Shown here in pieces: positions 1 through 7,670 of a DNA stretch of 26,136 nt (position 1 is its first letter; each line of letters opens with the position of its first letter). The DNA is from Streptomyces sp. (GTDB lineage Bacteria; Actinomycetota; Actinomycetes; Streptomycetales; Streptomycetaceae). Below the pieces are notes generated by a model. The model searched no databases. It saw only the letters and a program-made list of their open reading frames with translations, and was not told where the DNA came from. The stretch covers positions 1 through 26,136 of the forward strand of contig DOWQ01000704.1 in NCBI GenBank assembly GCA_003519485.1. The letters run 5' to 3'. The translations under genes were made by a program, and so were the position numbers.

Positions 1-18
1 TATTTAAGAGTCACTACA

Positions 19-420
19 CTAGCCGGTGGTAGAACCGTCGCTCGGGGAGGGCTCGGATTTTCCCGCCGCAGCCTCCACGTCTTCCTTCCGCAGACCGGAC
101 AGACGCTGAGCGACGGCACCGATCCGCTCGAGGACAGCGCCGTTCTTCCTACCGAGCTCCTTGACCTCCTTGTCGCTGTACAGGCGCTCGAAGTTCTCGT
201 CGACGAGCGACTTGGCGACGAGCTTTGCCAGCTGGTCGGCCATGTTCATCCGCTGGACGTTGCCGTTCGGGCCGAGGACGACAAGGCTCGCCTGGTAGGC
301 GTTGCGCTCAGTGCCGGACATGCCGAGGACGCGGACGGTGCCGCCCCACTCGGGCACGTCGACGTCTTCCCACGCCCGGTCGTCGGCGGCGGTGATCTGG
401 TCCTTGCTCAGAAGAGCCAT
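19..420 (-). CDS. Tail assembly chaperone (gpG-like)
   Basis: This 133-aa soluble protein follows the major tail protein gene. That is the position of the tail assembly chaperone in lambda-like and SPP1-like siphoviruses, where the protein coats the tape measure during tail assembly. The sequence is mostly charged and helical (RAWEDVDVPEWGGTVRVLGM near the start, a Lys/Glu-rich carboxyl half) with no membrane segment. The ATG is 15 bases from the next gene and the stop is TAG. Near the 3' end the codons GCG-GGA-AAA form a G GGA AAA slippery heptamer in the correct frame, as in lambda G/GT. The -1 frame closes after 14 codons at position 14, while the +1/-2 frame stays open to the window edge. 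The role rests on gene order and the slippery site; the sequence match itself is weak. Confidence 0.75.
   Translation of the reverse strand: MALLSKDQITAADDRAWEDVDVPEWGGTVRVLGMSGTERNAYQASLVVLGPNGNVQRMNMADQLAKLVAKSLVDENFERLYSDKEVKELGRKNGAVLERIGAVAQRLSGLRKEDVEAAAGKSEPSPSDGSTTG
58..64 (-). promoter_or_regulatory. Candidate programmed frameshift site GGGAAAA
   Basis: The minus strand reads GGGAAAA, split as G GGA AAA in the chaperone frame, which is the X XXY YYZ pattern used for programmed slippage. It lies 13 codons before the zero-frame stop. A -1 slip adds 14 residues (ending at the TAG at 16-14). A -2 or +1 shift enters a frame that is open through the window edge. Confidence 0.5.
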
Positions 421-434
421 GCGTGCAGTCCGTC

Positions 435-848
435 CTACGAGATGGTGGGCTTACCGGTGACCTTGAACGTCAGGGACGCCGCGGCCTTGTCGTCATACGG
501 GGACTCCGGTTCGAACCCGGTGATGATCGCCCCGAACGTCCACGTGGTGGCCGCCGCGTCGGGGAAGACGATCTGGTAGTTGCGGGGTTCGACGTCGTCG
601 AAGTCGTCGACGAGCACGTCGTGCAGGTCCGGCTGGTAGTTGATGTCGACGGACACCTCGCCCGGGTCCTTGAGTCCGCCGAGGAACTCCATCCATCCGT
701 TCGGCGAGCCGTGCGAGGTGACGTCGAGGGTCTCCCTGGACAGGCCCGGCCCGGACAGATTGGTGATATCGGCGAGTGGGGTGAAGGTTTCCACCTCCTC
801 GCCGTCGCCGCGCTTGAGCTGAACTCCGAAGCCGTCCATACCGGCCAT
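435..848 (-). CDS. Major tail (tube) protein
   Basis: This 137-aa protein resembles siphovirus major tail proteins that stack as rings to form the tail tube. Visible features are the amino-terminal GFGVQLKRGDGEEVETFTPL strand region, the LSRETLDVTSHGSPNGWMEF segment (a ThrLeuAspValThrSerHis motif common in actinophage tube proteins), GEVSVDINY, and a carboxyl SLTFKVTGKP strand. The start is the ATG at 848, because a strong AGGAGG sits 6 bases upstream; an in-frame ATG 6 codons earlier lacks one. It lies between the tail terminator gene and the tail chaperone, the standard order. A terminator hairpin directly upstream means it may be expressed separately from the head genes. Confidence 0.85.
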   Translation of the reverse strand: MAGMDGFGVQLKRGDGEEVETFTPLADITNLSGPGLSRETLDVTSHGSPNGWMEFLGGLKDPGEVSVDINYQPDLHDVLVDDFDDVEPRNYQIVFPDAAATTWTFGAIITGFEPESPYDDKAAASLTFKVTGKPTIS

Positions 849-851
849 GGG

Positions 852-895
852 GTGCCTCCTGGGCATCAGAAAACCCCGAGCCAGGAGGCACGGGG
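852..895 (-). terminator. Terminator/attenuator before major tail gene
   Basis: On the minus strand, CCCCG-T-GCC, loop TCCT, GGC-T-CGGGG (895-874) is followed by TTTTCT, a good intrinsic terminator. A second, mutually exclusive fold is visible: GTGCCTCCTGG (891-881) can pair perfectly with CCAGGAGGCAC (862-852). The latter contains the AGGAGG ribosome binding site of the major tail protein. So the element could both end head-gene transcripts and mask the tail gene's start. Confidence 0.7.
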
Positions 896-914
896 CGAAA
901 GGGTGGTCGAGGGG

Positions 915-1331
915 TCAGTGCTGCTCTGTGACGACCCGGTACCGCAGAACCAGGTGCCGGATATCGCCCGGCGGCTCGGGGTCAGTGAGGGTCTGAGAGA
1001 ACTCGAACCGTGTGGCGATCCAGTCCACACCGGGGATCGTGAGCGGCTGGTGATCCAACAGCGCCGTGATCCGGGCGCCGATCGCCAAGGCCTGCGCGTA
1101 GCCGCGGTACTGCGACCACACGTGCAGCGTGATGACCGTCTGCCGGCCGAACCCGCCGTGCCGGTTGTCCGGCGTCTCGATGGCCTCGCCGATCACGATG
1201 AACGGATACGGCACGTCCTCGGGCAGGTAGTCGTACACGGCATCGGCCATGTCTGTGAGCGTGGCGTCTCCGGTCAGGACGGCCAGTACGGCGCCCTGCA
1301 CGGGGAGCATCGGGGACGGGGCGGTAGTCAT
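915..1331 (-). CDS. Tail terminator / DUF3168-family tail completion protein
   Basis: The 138-aa product looks like a DUF3168 protein (lambda gpU / SPP1 gp17 type), which caps the tail tube and joins it to the head. The amino third LPVQGAVLAVLTGDATLTDM, then YDYLPEDVPYPFIVIGEA, then a beta-rich core with TLHVWSQYRGYAQAL and a final RHLVLRYRVVTE strand match that family's layout (length about 130-140 aa). Its ATG overlaps the stop of the gp10-like gene by four bases, so the two are probably translationally coupled. A terminator follows it. Confidence 0.8.
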   Translation of the reverse strand: MTTAPSPMLPVQGAVLAVLTGDATLTDMADAVYDYLPEDVPYPFIVIGEAIETPDNRHGGFGRQTVITLHVWSQYRGYAQALAIGARITALLDHQPLTIPGVDWIATRFEFSQTLTDPEPPGDIRHLVLRYRVVTEQH

Positions 1332-1744
1332 GGCATCGCCCTCCTCACCTCGGCCTGAATCCGGGCCGCGATCTTGGTGCGTTCCGCTTCGAGCGCCGGT
1401 CCGAGCGCGGGTCGCGCCGGGATGCGGCGGGTGCCGTGCTCATGCAGGGAGGCGTACAAGTCATCAGCGTCCCACCACCCGACCTCCGCGCGCAGCTTGT
1501 CGTTGCGGAACCGGGCCTTCACGCTGTGCTGCAGGTTGCCCGTGTCGACCCGCACGTTCCGCGCCGTCTCGGTCCGGACCGCCTCGGCCGATTCCTTCAA
1601 CGCCTTGAACGCGGCCTGGCGGATCACCGGAGCCAGCTCCTCCAGGCGCTCGCGCAGCGCGTCCAGTCCCTGGATCTCCACCCGGATCGGGCCGCCCCCG
1701 CCCCCGCGCCCGCGCCCGCCTCCTCGGCCACGCCGCCTGGCCAT
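1328..1744 (-). CDS. HK97 gp10-like head-tail/tail component
   Basis: The 138-aa protein begins with an extremely Arg/Gly-rich tract (MARRRGRGGGRGRGGGGG). It continues with IRVEIQGLDALRERLEELAP and AVRTETARNVRVDTGNLQHS, the hallmark of HK97-gp10/DUF5661-like minor structural proteins (VDTGxLxxS), ending with an ALEAERTKIAARIQAEV helix. The start chosen is the ATG at 1744, preceded by GAGGT. An ORF extending upstream would overlap the neighbouring small gene. The basic Arg/Gly leader is longer than in most relatives and may bind DNA or another virion protein. Confidence 0.8.
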   Translation of the reverse strand: MARRRGRGGGRGRGGGGGPIRVEIQGLDALRERLEELAPVIRQAAFKALKESAEAVRTETARNVRVDTGNLQHSVKARFRNDKLRAEVGWWDADDLYASLHEHGTRRIPARPALGPALEAERTKIAARIQAEVRRAMP

Positions 1745-1752
1745 GCCCGCCC

Positions 1753-1935
1753 CTACCTCTTGCGCCGGTCGCGCCGGAGTGCGGCCAGCTCGCCGGCCAC
1801 AGCCAGCATCCCCCACGCCAGAGCGCGCGGGATGTCGACGTCGACAGTTCCGAGACCGAGGAAGTCCTCTGCCCGGCAGCGTGCTTCATGCGGCTCGGTC
1901 TTCGGCAGCCGCGACGCGGCCTCCCCTGGCATCAT
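1753..1935 (-). CDS. Small protein between head-closure and gp10-like genes
   Basis: A 60-aa ORF whose ATG overlaps the preceding stop (ATGA) and which ends 8 bases before the gp10-like start. It therefore fills the gap exactly and is probably real. It has a mixed amino half and a carboxyl ALAWGMLAVAGELAALRRDRRKR segment: a short hydrophobic helix followed by a basic tail. I recognise no family. A minor structural or assembly role is guessed from position only. Confidence 0.5.
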   Translation of the reverse strand: MMPGEAASRLPKTEPHEARCRAEDFLGLGTVDVDIPRALAWGMLAVAGELAALRRDRRKR

Positions 1936-2279
1936 GCGCCCAGCTCGAGGACTGCGACGGTCACCTCGGTGACCTCGTCATACGTGATCGCCGCCCGGCC
2001 CGACGTTCCGCGGAACACCGGCGCGAGCGGCAGAAGCCCGGACTTTCCGGCGGCCACGGTGAGGGTGGCGTCGGGGATGGCGAGCCCGGACACGGTGCCC
2101 GGGGTGACCACGGTGACGGTGTGAGAAACCGTGTCGCCGTTCACCACGGCGAGGAACCGCCCGGGCCCGACCGGGGCGGTATCGCCCAGTGCGGTCGCGG
2201 CGACGGCCGCACCCGCCAGGTTGGGCAGGCCGCCGTTCACGGGGATCTCGGTTACAGCGAGCGCGGCCATGTCAGCCAC
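1932..2279 (-). CDS. Hypothetical structural protein, beta-rich
   Basis: A 115-aa protein rich in Val, Thr, Gly and Ala with alternating strand-like segments (FLAVVNGDTVSHTVTVVTPG, LTVAAGKSGLLPLAPVF, VTEVTVAVLELGA). This suggests a small beta-sandwich such as head-decoration or Ig-like phage proteins. Its start overlaps the 3' end of the head-closure gene by 8 bases, and its stop overlaps the next ATG. I cannot assign a family. Its place between the head closure and gp10-like genes suggests a virion protein. Confidence 0.6.
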   Translation of the reverse strand: MADMAALAVTEIPVNGGLPNLAGAAVAATALGDTAPVGPGRFLAVVNGDTVSHTVTVVTPGTVSGLAIPDATLTVAAGKSGLLPLAPVFRGTSGRAAITYDEVTEVTVAVLELGA

Positions 2280-2622
2280 CTGCTTTCTGAATCAGTTGGC
2301 ACGGGGCCTTGGAGTACACGGGGGTCGACGGCTGCACGGCGGCCAGAACCCGGAGGACCTGTGCCTGACCGAGCCTGTCCGTGCCGCGCAGCTCGTCGCC
2401 GCGCCGCACATCGGCGCGCGGAGAGAGGAACACGGTGTGGTCGTGCTCGCTGCCCGCCTGCTGCGCGAGCATCCGATCAGCGTTGCTGGGCTGGTCGACC
2501 TTGGCCCGGACCGTGCCGGACTGCTGGACGAACGTGGTCTTCTGCCCGCCGTACCCGTCGGGCGTCGCGGTCGGCCGCCACACTTCCAGCCGCCGGTTCA
2601 GGTACCGGCCGGGCCCCCTCAC
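2272..2622 (-). CDS. Head closure protein (SPP1 gp16-like head-tail joining)
   Basis: This 116-aa protein has the layout of phage head-tail joining proteins: a start region LNRRLEVWRPTATPDGYGGQ (the 'vEvwR...D.yGg' opening typical of the family), a barrel core RAKVDQPSNAD, DHTVFLSPRADVRRGDELRG, and a final LRVLAAVQPSTP strand. Such proteins close the portal channel after packaging and provide the docking surface for the tail. Start and stop overlap neighbours by a few bases, indicating one co-translated head operon. Confidence 0.75.
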   Translation of the reverse strand: MRGPGRYLNRRLEVWRPTATPDGYGGQKTTFVQQSGTVRAKVDQPSNADRMLAQQAGSEHDHTVFLSPRADVRRGDELRGTDRLGQAQVLRVLAAVQPSTPVYSKAPCQLIQKAGG

Positions 2623-3212
2623 CGCGACCTCATGAGGGAAATCCCGCCGCCGAAACGGGCGGCCAGGCGCTCGCGCAGATAGGCGGGCAGCTCCATGTCG
2701 GTGGCCAGCCCGTCACCGCCGTAGGTGACCGCGTAGTCCCCGATCCGCTCCGAGGTGACGACCTGCGTGCCGAGGCTGGCCCCGTCGTCATCGGCCCGGT
2801 GTGAGGCCAGCGCCCCGGCGACCAGGCGGCCGACCAGGTCGACGATGTCGGCCGGCACCTCGGGCAGTCCGTGCGTGTAGGTGACCTCCACTTCGGACGG
2901 GCCGTCGGCCGCGGTCCATCCGCCGTGCCGCCACAGCCGGTCCGAGCGGAGCCGCCAGTCCGTGACCGCCACCCCGTCCAGCTCCACGGTGGTGACGGCG
3001 GTGATCGGCGAACCGGGCAGCCGCAGCCGCTGGTCCGCCTCTCCCTCCACCGTCACCGTCGATGTGGTCTGCGAGATCGGGGAGCCGGCCGCGTCGCGGA
3101 CGGCCGCCGAGGCCACGGTCAGGTACCGCTCCACGATGGTGGTCTCGGTGTCGTCCACGGTGAGGCCGAGGGCGACCAGATCGGCCACCGTCGCCAGAGG
3201 TTCCAGTGCCAC
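2619..3212 (-). CDS. Head-tail connector / adaptor protein
   Basis: A 197-aa protein downstream of the capsid gene, in the position of the portal adaptor (HK97 gp6 / SPP1 gp15 type). Its amino half is helical (LATVADLVALGLTVDDTETT, ERYLTVASAAVRDAAGSPI), followed by a beta region (LPGSPITAVTTVELDGVAV, SEVEVTYTHGLPEVPADIV) and a helix VGRLVAGALASH. The GSPI...V.v.LDG...tdw pattern and 'vtYtHG.p.vP.div' are common in actinophage connector proteins. The stop overlaps the next ATG. Family-level call from motifs and order. Confidence 0.75.
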   Translation of the reverse strand: MALEPLATVADLVALGLTVDDTETTIVERYLTVASAAVRDAAGSPISQTTSTVTVEGEADQRLRLPGSPITAVTTVELDGVAVTDWRLRSDRLWRHGGWTAADGPSEVEVTYTHGLPEVPADIVDLVGRLVAGALASHRADDDGASLGTQVVTSERIGDYAVTYGGDGLATDMELPAYLRERLAARFGGGISLMRSR

Positions 3213-3228
3213 GGTGACCTCCCGGTCG

Positions 3229-3570
3229 TCAGCTGACCATGTCGATCAGGTCGGCCTTGGTGTAGTTCGCTGCATCGTCGCGGGACATGAGACGGCTGGC
3301 GACGACGTGGTCGATCCACGCGGCCTTCGGTGCGCTGACCGGCGGCCGGTTCGGATCCGCCTTCGCCACGGGGGGAACCTCAGCCGGTGCCGCAGGCGCC
3401 ACCGGAGCGGGCGCGGCCGGAGCCGCGGCCGGCATGTCGTCGTCGAGGTGGCGCCACTCGCCGGTTGCGAGGCGCTGCGTGATGTCCTGCTCCGTGAAGG
3501 CCGGGCCGACGGTGACCATGAAAGGTGCGCCGGCCGGGCCCCGGAGACGGATCCTGTCCCCGGGCTTCAT
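3229..3570 (-). CDS. Small head-region protein with Pro/Ala linker
   Basis: The 113-aa product has three parts: a short beta domain (KPGDRIRLRGPAGAPFMVTV), a low-complexity Ala/Pro linker (residues about 47-65), and a carboxyl helical piece WIDHVVASRLMSRDDAANYT ending TKADLIDMVS. The last part resembles the short Rho-N/SAP-like or 'DWVdyA...tKaeLi' tails found on small proteins beside actinophage capsid genes. Its ATG overlaps the capsid gene stop. The function is unknown; a minor capsid or connector accessory is likely. Confidence 0.6.
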   Translation of the reverse strand: MKPGDRIRLRGPAGAPFMVTVGPAFTEQDITQRLATGEWRHLDDDMPAAAPAAPAPVAPAAPAEVPPVAKADPNRPPVSAPKAAWIDHVVASRLMSRDDAANYTKADLIDMVS

Positions 3571-4418
3571 CAGATGATCACGTCCGCCGCGGCGAGACCC
3601 GTCGCGCGGACGACCTTGCCGCCGTACAGGTGGAGGCCCTTCACGATGTCCGCGAAGCCCTTCTCCTTACGGGTCGCCTCGGTCTTGTTGATCTGCTCGG
3701 CGAACGTCACCGCACCGCCGTAACCGGCGATGATGAGCTTCCCCGCGCCCGCGCCCGGCCCGTCCGGGGCGTTGTTCGACTTGCGGATGGAGAACCCAGC
3801 GGCCTCGCCGACGATGCCGTTACGGCGGGTCGCCGCCGCCGCGTCATCGCCGGAGACGAACCGGTCGTCCTTCAGCAGGAGCCCGTAGAACGCGGGGGTG
3901 ACGACCGACCAGCGGCCCTCGTCGGGCACGTTGTCCTCGTCGAGGACGGTCCCCAGGTCGACCAGCAGATCGTAGGCCGCGGCCGCGGAATCCAGGGTCT
4001 GCTCGTCCACCAGGTTGCCCGCGTCGACACCGGCCGCCATCAGGCCGGCGACGTGCGTGTCGGCGACGTCGCGCAGCTTGTACGCCGCCTTGCGCGCCTG
4101 CTCGGTGAGGAGCGCGCCACCGTTGCGGGCCTGCCGCTTCTCCACATCGTCGACCTCGAACGCGAAGTACTTCGACTGGTTGATGAGCAGCGTCAGATCG
4201 GCGTCGTCGACGTCCTCGATCGTGATGTCGGTGTGCGCCGTGTACGTGCCGATGGTCGGCTCGGCCAGGGACGTGATGTGGACGGTGTCGCCGTACTGGG
4301 AGATGTCGCCCTCGTAGTCACGGTTGACCACACCGGCGGCGCCGTAGACGTGAGACTTCTCCAGCGCGACCAGCAGCTCGGCGGACCAGACTTCGGGGAT
4401 GAACGTGGCAATAGCCAT
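3570..4418 (-). CDS. Major capsid protein
   Basis: A 282-aa protein matching the phage capsid family found in Streptomyces siphoviruses: the opening MAIATFIPEVWSAELLVALE, the acidic TDITIEDVDDADLTLLINQS segment followed by KYFAFEVDDVEKRQ, the long helix TEQARKAAYKLRDVADTHVA, and RWSVVTPAFYGLLLKDDRFV. The WSaelL...k motif and P-domain-like region are typical of HK97-fold coat proteins of this group. It follows the acidic scaffold gene, as expected. There is no obvious amino-terminal delta domain, consistent with a separate scaffold. Confidence 0.88.
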   Translation of the reverse strand: MAIATFIPEVWSAELLVALEKSHVYGAAGVVNRDYEGDISQYGDTVHITSLAEPTIGTYTAHTDITIEDVDDADLTLLINQSKYFAFEVDDVEKRQARNGGALLTEQARKAAYKLRDVADTHVAGLMAAGVDAGNLVDEQTLDSAAAAYDLLVDLGTVLDEDNVPDEGRWSVVTPAFYGLLLKDDRFVSGDDAAAATRRNGIVGEAAGFSIRKSNNAPDGPGAGAGKLIIAGYGGAVTFAEQINKTEATRKEKGFADIVKGLHLYGGKVVRATGLAAADVII

Positions 4419-4445
4419 GGTGATGTACTCCTCGCTTGACCGGGA

Positions 4446-5159
4446 TTACCCGGAGAATCCGAGCGCGTCGTCGAGGCGGCCCTCGGCCTTGGCCTTGACG
4501 ATCTGCGCCGGTGACATGGTTTTGAGGTCAGCCCGGGACAGCTGCTTCGGCTTCGACGCGGTGCGCGCCGAACCTCCGTCGCCGGTGCCCTGGAACCTCT
4601 TCACCGTTGCGGCGGCGAGGTAGGGCTTGGACTTGATGAGGTCCTCGATCGCTTCGGCAACCTCATCGGAATCGAGGTCACCGTTCTCATCGACCTCGAA
4701 CTGCTCGAGGTCGAGAAACTTGTACGCGTCGGCCGGGTCCGCGAGCTTCCCCGCGGCGGCCGCCTTCACTTCGGCCCGGACGATCCGGACGTTGGCCTTG
4801 GCGAGCGCGTCGGTCTCTGCCTTGCGCCGAACCAACTCGGCCTCGTCGACACCATCCTTATCCGCCAGGCGCTGCTCGAGGTCCCTGGCCCGGTCCCGCT
4901 CCGCACGCCACTTGCCCTTCATGCTGGCGAGCGCGCGCTTGCCCTTGTCGCCCAGATCCTCGGCGCCCTCCGGGTCCGGCTCTTCGTCGGCCGGCTCGCC
5001 GTCCGGGGCGGTTTCCTCGTCCTCGTCGGCGCCGTCCTGGTCCTCGTCCTCGTCGCCGCCGTCCGCGTAGAACACGGGGGAGAACGGGGCGAGGGCGTAG
5101 GGGCGGGCCCAGCCGGGCGCGTGCGCGCGGGCAAGGCGGGGCAGGGTGCGGCGGTTCAT
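4446..5159 (-). CDS. Scaffolding protein (acidic)
   Basis: The 237-aa product has the usual composition of a capsid scaffold. An acidic, disordered tract of Asp/Glu (roughly residues 34-67) is followed by a Lys/Arg/Glu coiled-coil (KGKRALASMKGKWRAERDRA, LEQRLADKDGVDEAELVRRK), then a carboxyl KQLSRADLKTMSPAQIVKAK segment that often contacts the coat protein. I chose the ATG at 5159 because GGGAG precedes it; the in-frame ATG 11 codons upstream lacks a site. It lies directly upstream of the capsid gene. It should guide procapsid assembly and then leave or be cleaved. Confidence 0.8.
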   Translation of the reverse strand: MNRRTLPRLARAHAPGWARPYALAPFSPVFYADGGDEDEDQDGADEDEETAPDGEPADEEPDPEGAEDLGDKGKRALASMKGKWRAERDRARDLEQRLADKDGVDEAELVRRKAETDALAKANVRIVRAEVKAAAAGKLADPADAYKFLDLEQFEVDENGDLDSDEVAEAIEDLIKSKPYLAAATVKRFQGTGDGGSARTASKPKQLSRADLKTMSPAQIVKAKAEGRLDDALGFSG

Positions 5160-5207
5160 GGGTACTCCCGTTGCGGGTTGAGGCTCGCGCATTGCGCGCG
5201 GGCAGTG

Positions 5208-6176
5208 TCAGACGATGAAGCTGTGCTGCCGCAACAGCCGGATCGCATGCTCGCGATCGTCGGCCAAGCGGAAGATTTCCTCCGGCATCAGGCGCGGCGT
5301 CCGGGACACCCGGTACCGCCGGCCCGGCTCCTTCTGCAAGTCCTTCAACCGCTTACCGGCGATGCCGCGACTCGTCGCGCCCTCGGATGTGACCTGCAGC
5401 TCGCGGCCGAACACGGTCGCACTGCTCATCCCGCGGCGGGCGTTGACGACCTGGGCGAGGTCCGCGCCGGCGTCGATGGCCTTCACCCCGGCCTCGCCAA
5501 ACGTCTTCCGCCGCTGGGCTGCGGACATCCGGTCGTACAGGTCCTTCCCATCGAACGGCTCCGGCCGGTGATCCTTCGTGACTGGCTCCATGCCGCAGTG
5601 GCAGTTCGGATGCCGCAGGAACGCGGTGCTGACGCCTCTGGCCCGGGTGCCGGCCAGGATCACGCACCGCGAACAGGCGCCGGACTCGGGAACCCGCACG
5701 TAGGTGGTGACGTCCCGGCGGGCGGCCATGCCGATCTGGTCCGCCGCCCGGCCCGTGTCCGCGATCGCGGTACGCACCACGGCATCGAGGAGCGCCTGGC
5801 CGCTGGCCATGGCCTGGGCCACCGGTTTGCCCTGGGCGACGAGCCGCAGGGCCGTCCACATCGGGGCCATGAGAACGCTCGCGAGCAGCCGGCCCGCACC
5901 GTCGACGCCGACCAGCGAGGCCGGGTCGATCTGATCGGCGTCAGGCCGCTCCGGGTCGGCACCCAGCAACTCGGCGAGCCAGAGGTTCGTCGACTGCGCG
6001 GCCGCCAACTGGCCGCCGGACACGATGGCCAGGACTCCGCCGAGCATGCCCAGCCACGAGCCGTAGATGTTGTGCCGGTCGATGCCCCGCCACGCCTGGT
6101 GAGTGGCCCGTGCGGTTGCCTCAGCCAGACGGCGGCGCGTCTCCACGTGCACCTGGGTTTCGGGTGACGGGCTCAT
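5208..6176 (-). CDS. MuF-like minor capsid protein
   Basis: A 322-aa protein whose ATG overlaps the portal stop (ATGA). The amino half is helical (SPETQVHVETRRRLAEATAR), and the middle contains SGACSRCVILAGTRARGVST...FLRHPNCHCGMEPV. This Cys-x-x-Cys ... His-Pro-Asn-Cys-x-Cys signature is that of the phage Mu F-like / SPP1 gp7 minor head proteins. Such proteins bind the portal inside the procapsid and affect DNA ejection. The carboxyl part (KRLKDLQKEPGRRYRVSRTP) is basic. I see no extra toxin or protease domain of the kind sometimes fused to MuF. Confidence 0.82.
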   Translation of the reverse strand: MSPSPETQVHVETRRRLAEATARATHQAWRGIDRHNIYGSWLGMLGGVLAIVSGGQLAAAQSTNLWLAELLGADPERPDADQIDPASLVGVDGAGRLLASVLMAPMWTALRLVAQGKPVAQAMASGQALLDAVVRTAIADTGRAADQIGMAARRDVTTYVRVPESGACSRCVILAGTRARGVSTAFLRHPNCHCGMEPVTKDHRPEPFDGKDLYDRMSAAQRRKTFGEAGVKAIDAGADLAQVVNARRGMSSATVFGRELQVTSEGATSRGIAGKRLKDLQKEPGRRYRVSRTPRLMPEEIFRLADDREHAIRLLRQHSFIV

Positions 6177-7660
6177 GCCGCCGGCTCCGTCTCCTCGTCC
6201 GGCTGCATCTCCGTCTCCGGCTCGGCCGCAGCGGCGGGCGGGCCACCGCCCATCAGCTGCCGCGTGATCTCCGTGACCGGGTCGGCCTCGGCTTCGCGTT
6301 CCTTCATCGCCACAACGTCGGCGACCTCGGTCGGAGTGAGCCCGTACCGCAGAGCCAGCCACTCGAACGGGAACCCGAGCTGCTTGAGCTTCAGCAGAGC
6401 GTCCGCCATCTGCGCGTGCGAGCGGGACTCCGAGTCAGCCCACAGGACACGGCCGGACCGCAAGGCCTTGGCCTTCACGTCCTCACCCCTGGCCAGGGCG
6501 ATCAGCCGCGCCACCTCGCGCAGACCCTGCCCGAACCAAAGCTTCTTCTCGTCGACCCGCTGCACCAGCCCGGTCTCCGCCGCGAGCAACGCGTCTGCGG
6601 ACAGGTTCGCCATCTTCCCGATGAGGTAGTGCTGCGGAGTGCGTGTTTGCGCGGCGAGGTGCCCGACGGCGACCTCGATGATCCCGGTGTACGCGGCCAG
6701 ATTCGCGGCCTGCCACTCCGCGATCTTCGCGTCCTTGCCGGTGATCCACGCGACCCGGTCGACCTGGAACTTGTCGAGGTCGACGGGCTGCGTCCCGATG
6801 ATCTCCCCAGCGGAGTTCAGCTTCGGAATCACCGGCCGCTCGGCGCCCATGACCACGCGCTGAGGAAAGCTGGCGTAGTCCGACGCGGTGAACAACTGCG
6901 CCCACAGCAAGTTGATCGCGTCCTGCATGGCCGTCACACCGGCCACATCCGAGATCGGCTCGTCGACGAGCATCGGCTTGTTGGGCAGCTCCACCATCGG
7001 CACGACACCCATGGGGTTCGGCTGAGGGTTCGGCTCAGCCGCACCCATATCGCGGGGCTCCCACCCCTTCAGCTCCTCATCGACGTCTTCCATCTGAAAC
7101 GGCTTCTGCCTACGGCGGAGAGGCCGGCAGAACTTCCACACCTCGGACGCCGTGTACAGGGTGGCGTACTCCTGTGCGCCGTCCTGCCACTCCTTCAGTG
7201 CCGCACGCCGCAGCCGCCGCGAACCGGGCTCGTAGGCGACGATGCACTGTGACGCATCTTCGAACGTGACCACCGGCATGTCCGGGTCCTTCGGGTCGCC
7301 CCACACCAGGACGAAGCACCGGGCTCCCGTCACCGAACCAAGAAACCCCAGCTGGCTATCGACATCCAAACCGTTGACCTGCCACACCTCCCACAGGTCC
7401 CGGTCCGCCGAGATCTCCCCAGATGCCTGGAAACCGGTCACCGTCAGCCGCTCCACCGGGGAGTCGGCGACCACCTGCGTCCAGTTGTCGGAGAAGTCGC
7501 GGTACCGCTCACCGTGGAATTTCGCGAACTCGGCCGACGCGAACTTCAACAGGTGATCGCCCCGGTAATAGGCGTTATGCCGGTCGATGTCGGTACGCCG
7601 CCGGATCAACTCGTTCTCCAGCTTTTCGACCAGCTGGAGAGCCTGCCCCTCCGTAGCCAT
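6173..7660 (-). CDS. Portal protein (SPP1 gp6-like)
   Basis: This 495-aa protein has the features of SPP1-gp6-type portals, the dodecameric channel for DNA entry. Visible pieces are the opening VEKLENELIRRRTDIDRHNA YYRGDH, the segment SDNWTQVVADSPVERLTVTG (a conserved 'N....vvd...erl.v.GF' block), the central LPNKPMLVDEPISDVAGVTA with the long helix MQDAINLLWAQL, and the late AQTRTPQHYLIGKMANLSAD block. Length is normal for the family. The acidic Ala/Pro/Glu tail after about residue 465 is probably disordered. It lies 10 bases after the terminase gene. Confidence 0.9.
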   Translation of the reverse strand: MATEGQALQLVEKLENELIRRRTDIDRHNAYYRGDHLLKFASAEFAKFHGERYRDFSDNWTQVVADSPVERLTVTGFQASGEISADRDLWEVWQVNGLDVDSQLGFLGSVTGARCFVLVWGDPKDPDMPVVTFEDASQCIVAYEPGSRRLRRAALKEWQDGAQEYATLYTASEVWKFCRPLRRRQKPFQMEDVDEELKGWEPRDMGAAEPNPQPNPMGVVPMVELPNKPMLVDEPISDVAGVTAMQDAINLLWAQLFTASDYASFPQRVVMGAERPVIPKLNSAGEIIGTQPVDLDKFQVDRVAWITGKDAKIAEWQAANLAAYTGIIEVAVGHLAAQTRTPQHYLIGKMANLSADALLAAETGLVQRVDEKKLWFGQGLREVARLIALARGEDVKAKALRSGRVLWADSESRSHAQMADALLKLKQLGFPFEWLALRYGLTPTEVADVVAMKEREAEADPVTEITRQLMGGGPPAAAAEPETEMQPDEETEPAA

Positions 7661-7670
7661 GGGCCCTCCC

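Noticed and set aside
423..1358. Long plus-strand open frames opposite the head and tail genes
   Set aside because: Similar long frames run opposite almost every gene in this GC-rich sequence. They are Arg/Val/Gly-rich, lack ribosome binding sites and mirror the codon bias of the minus-strand genes.
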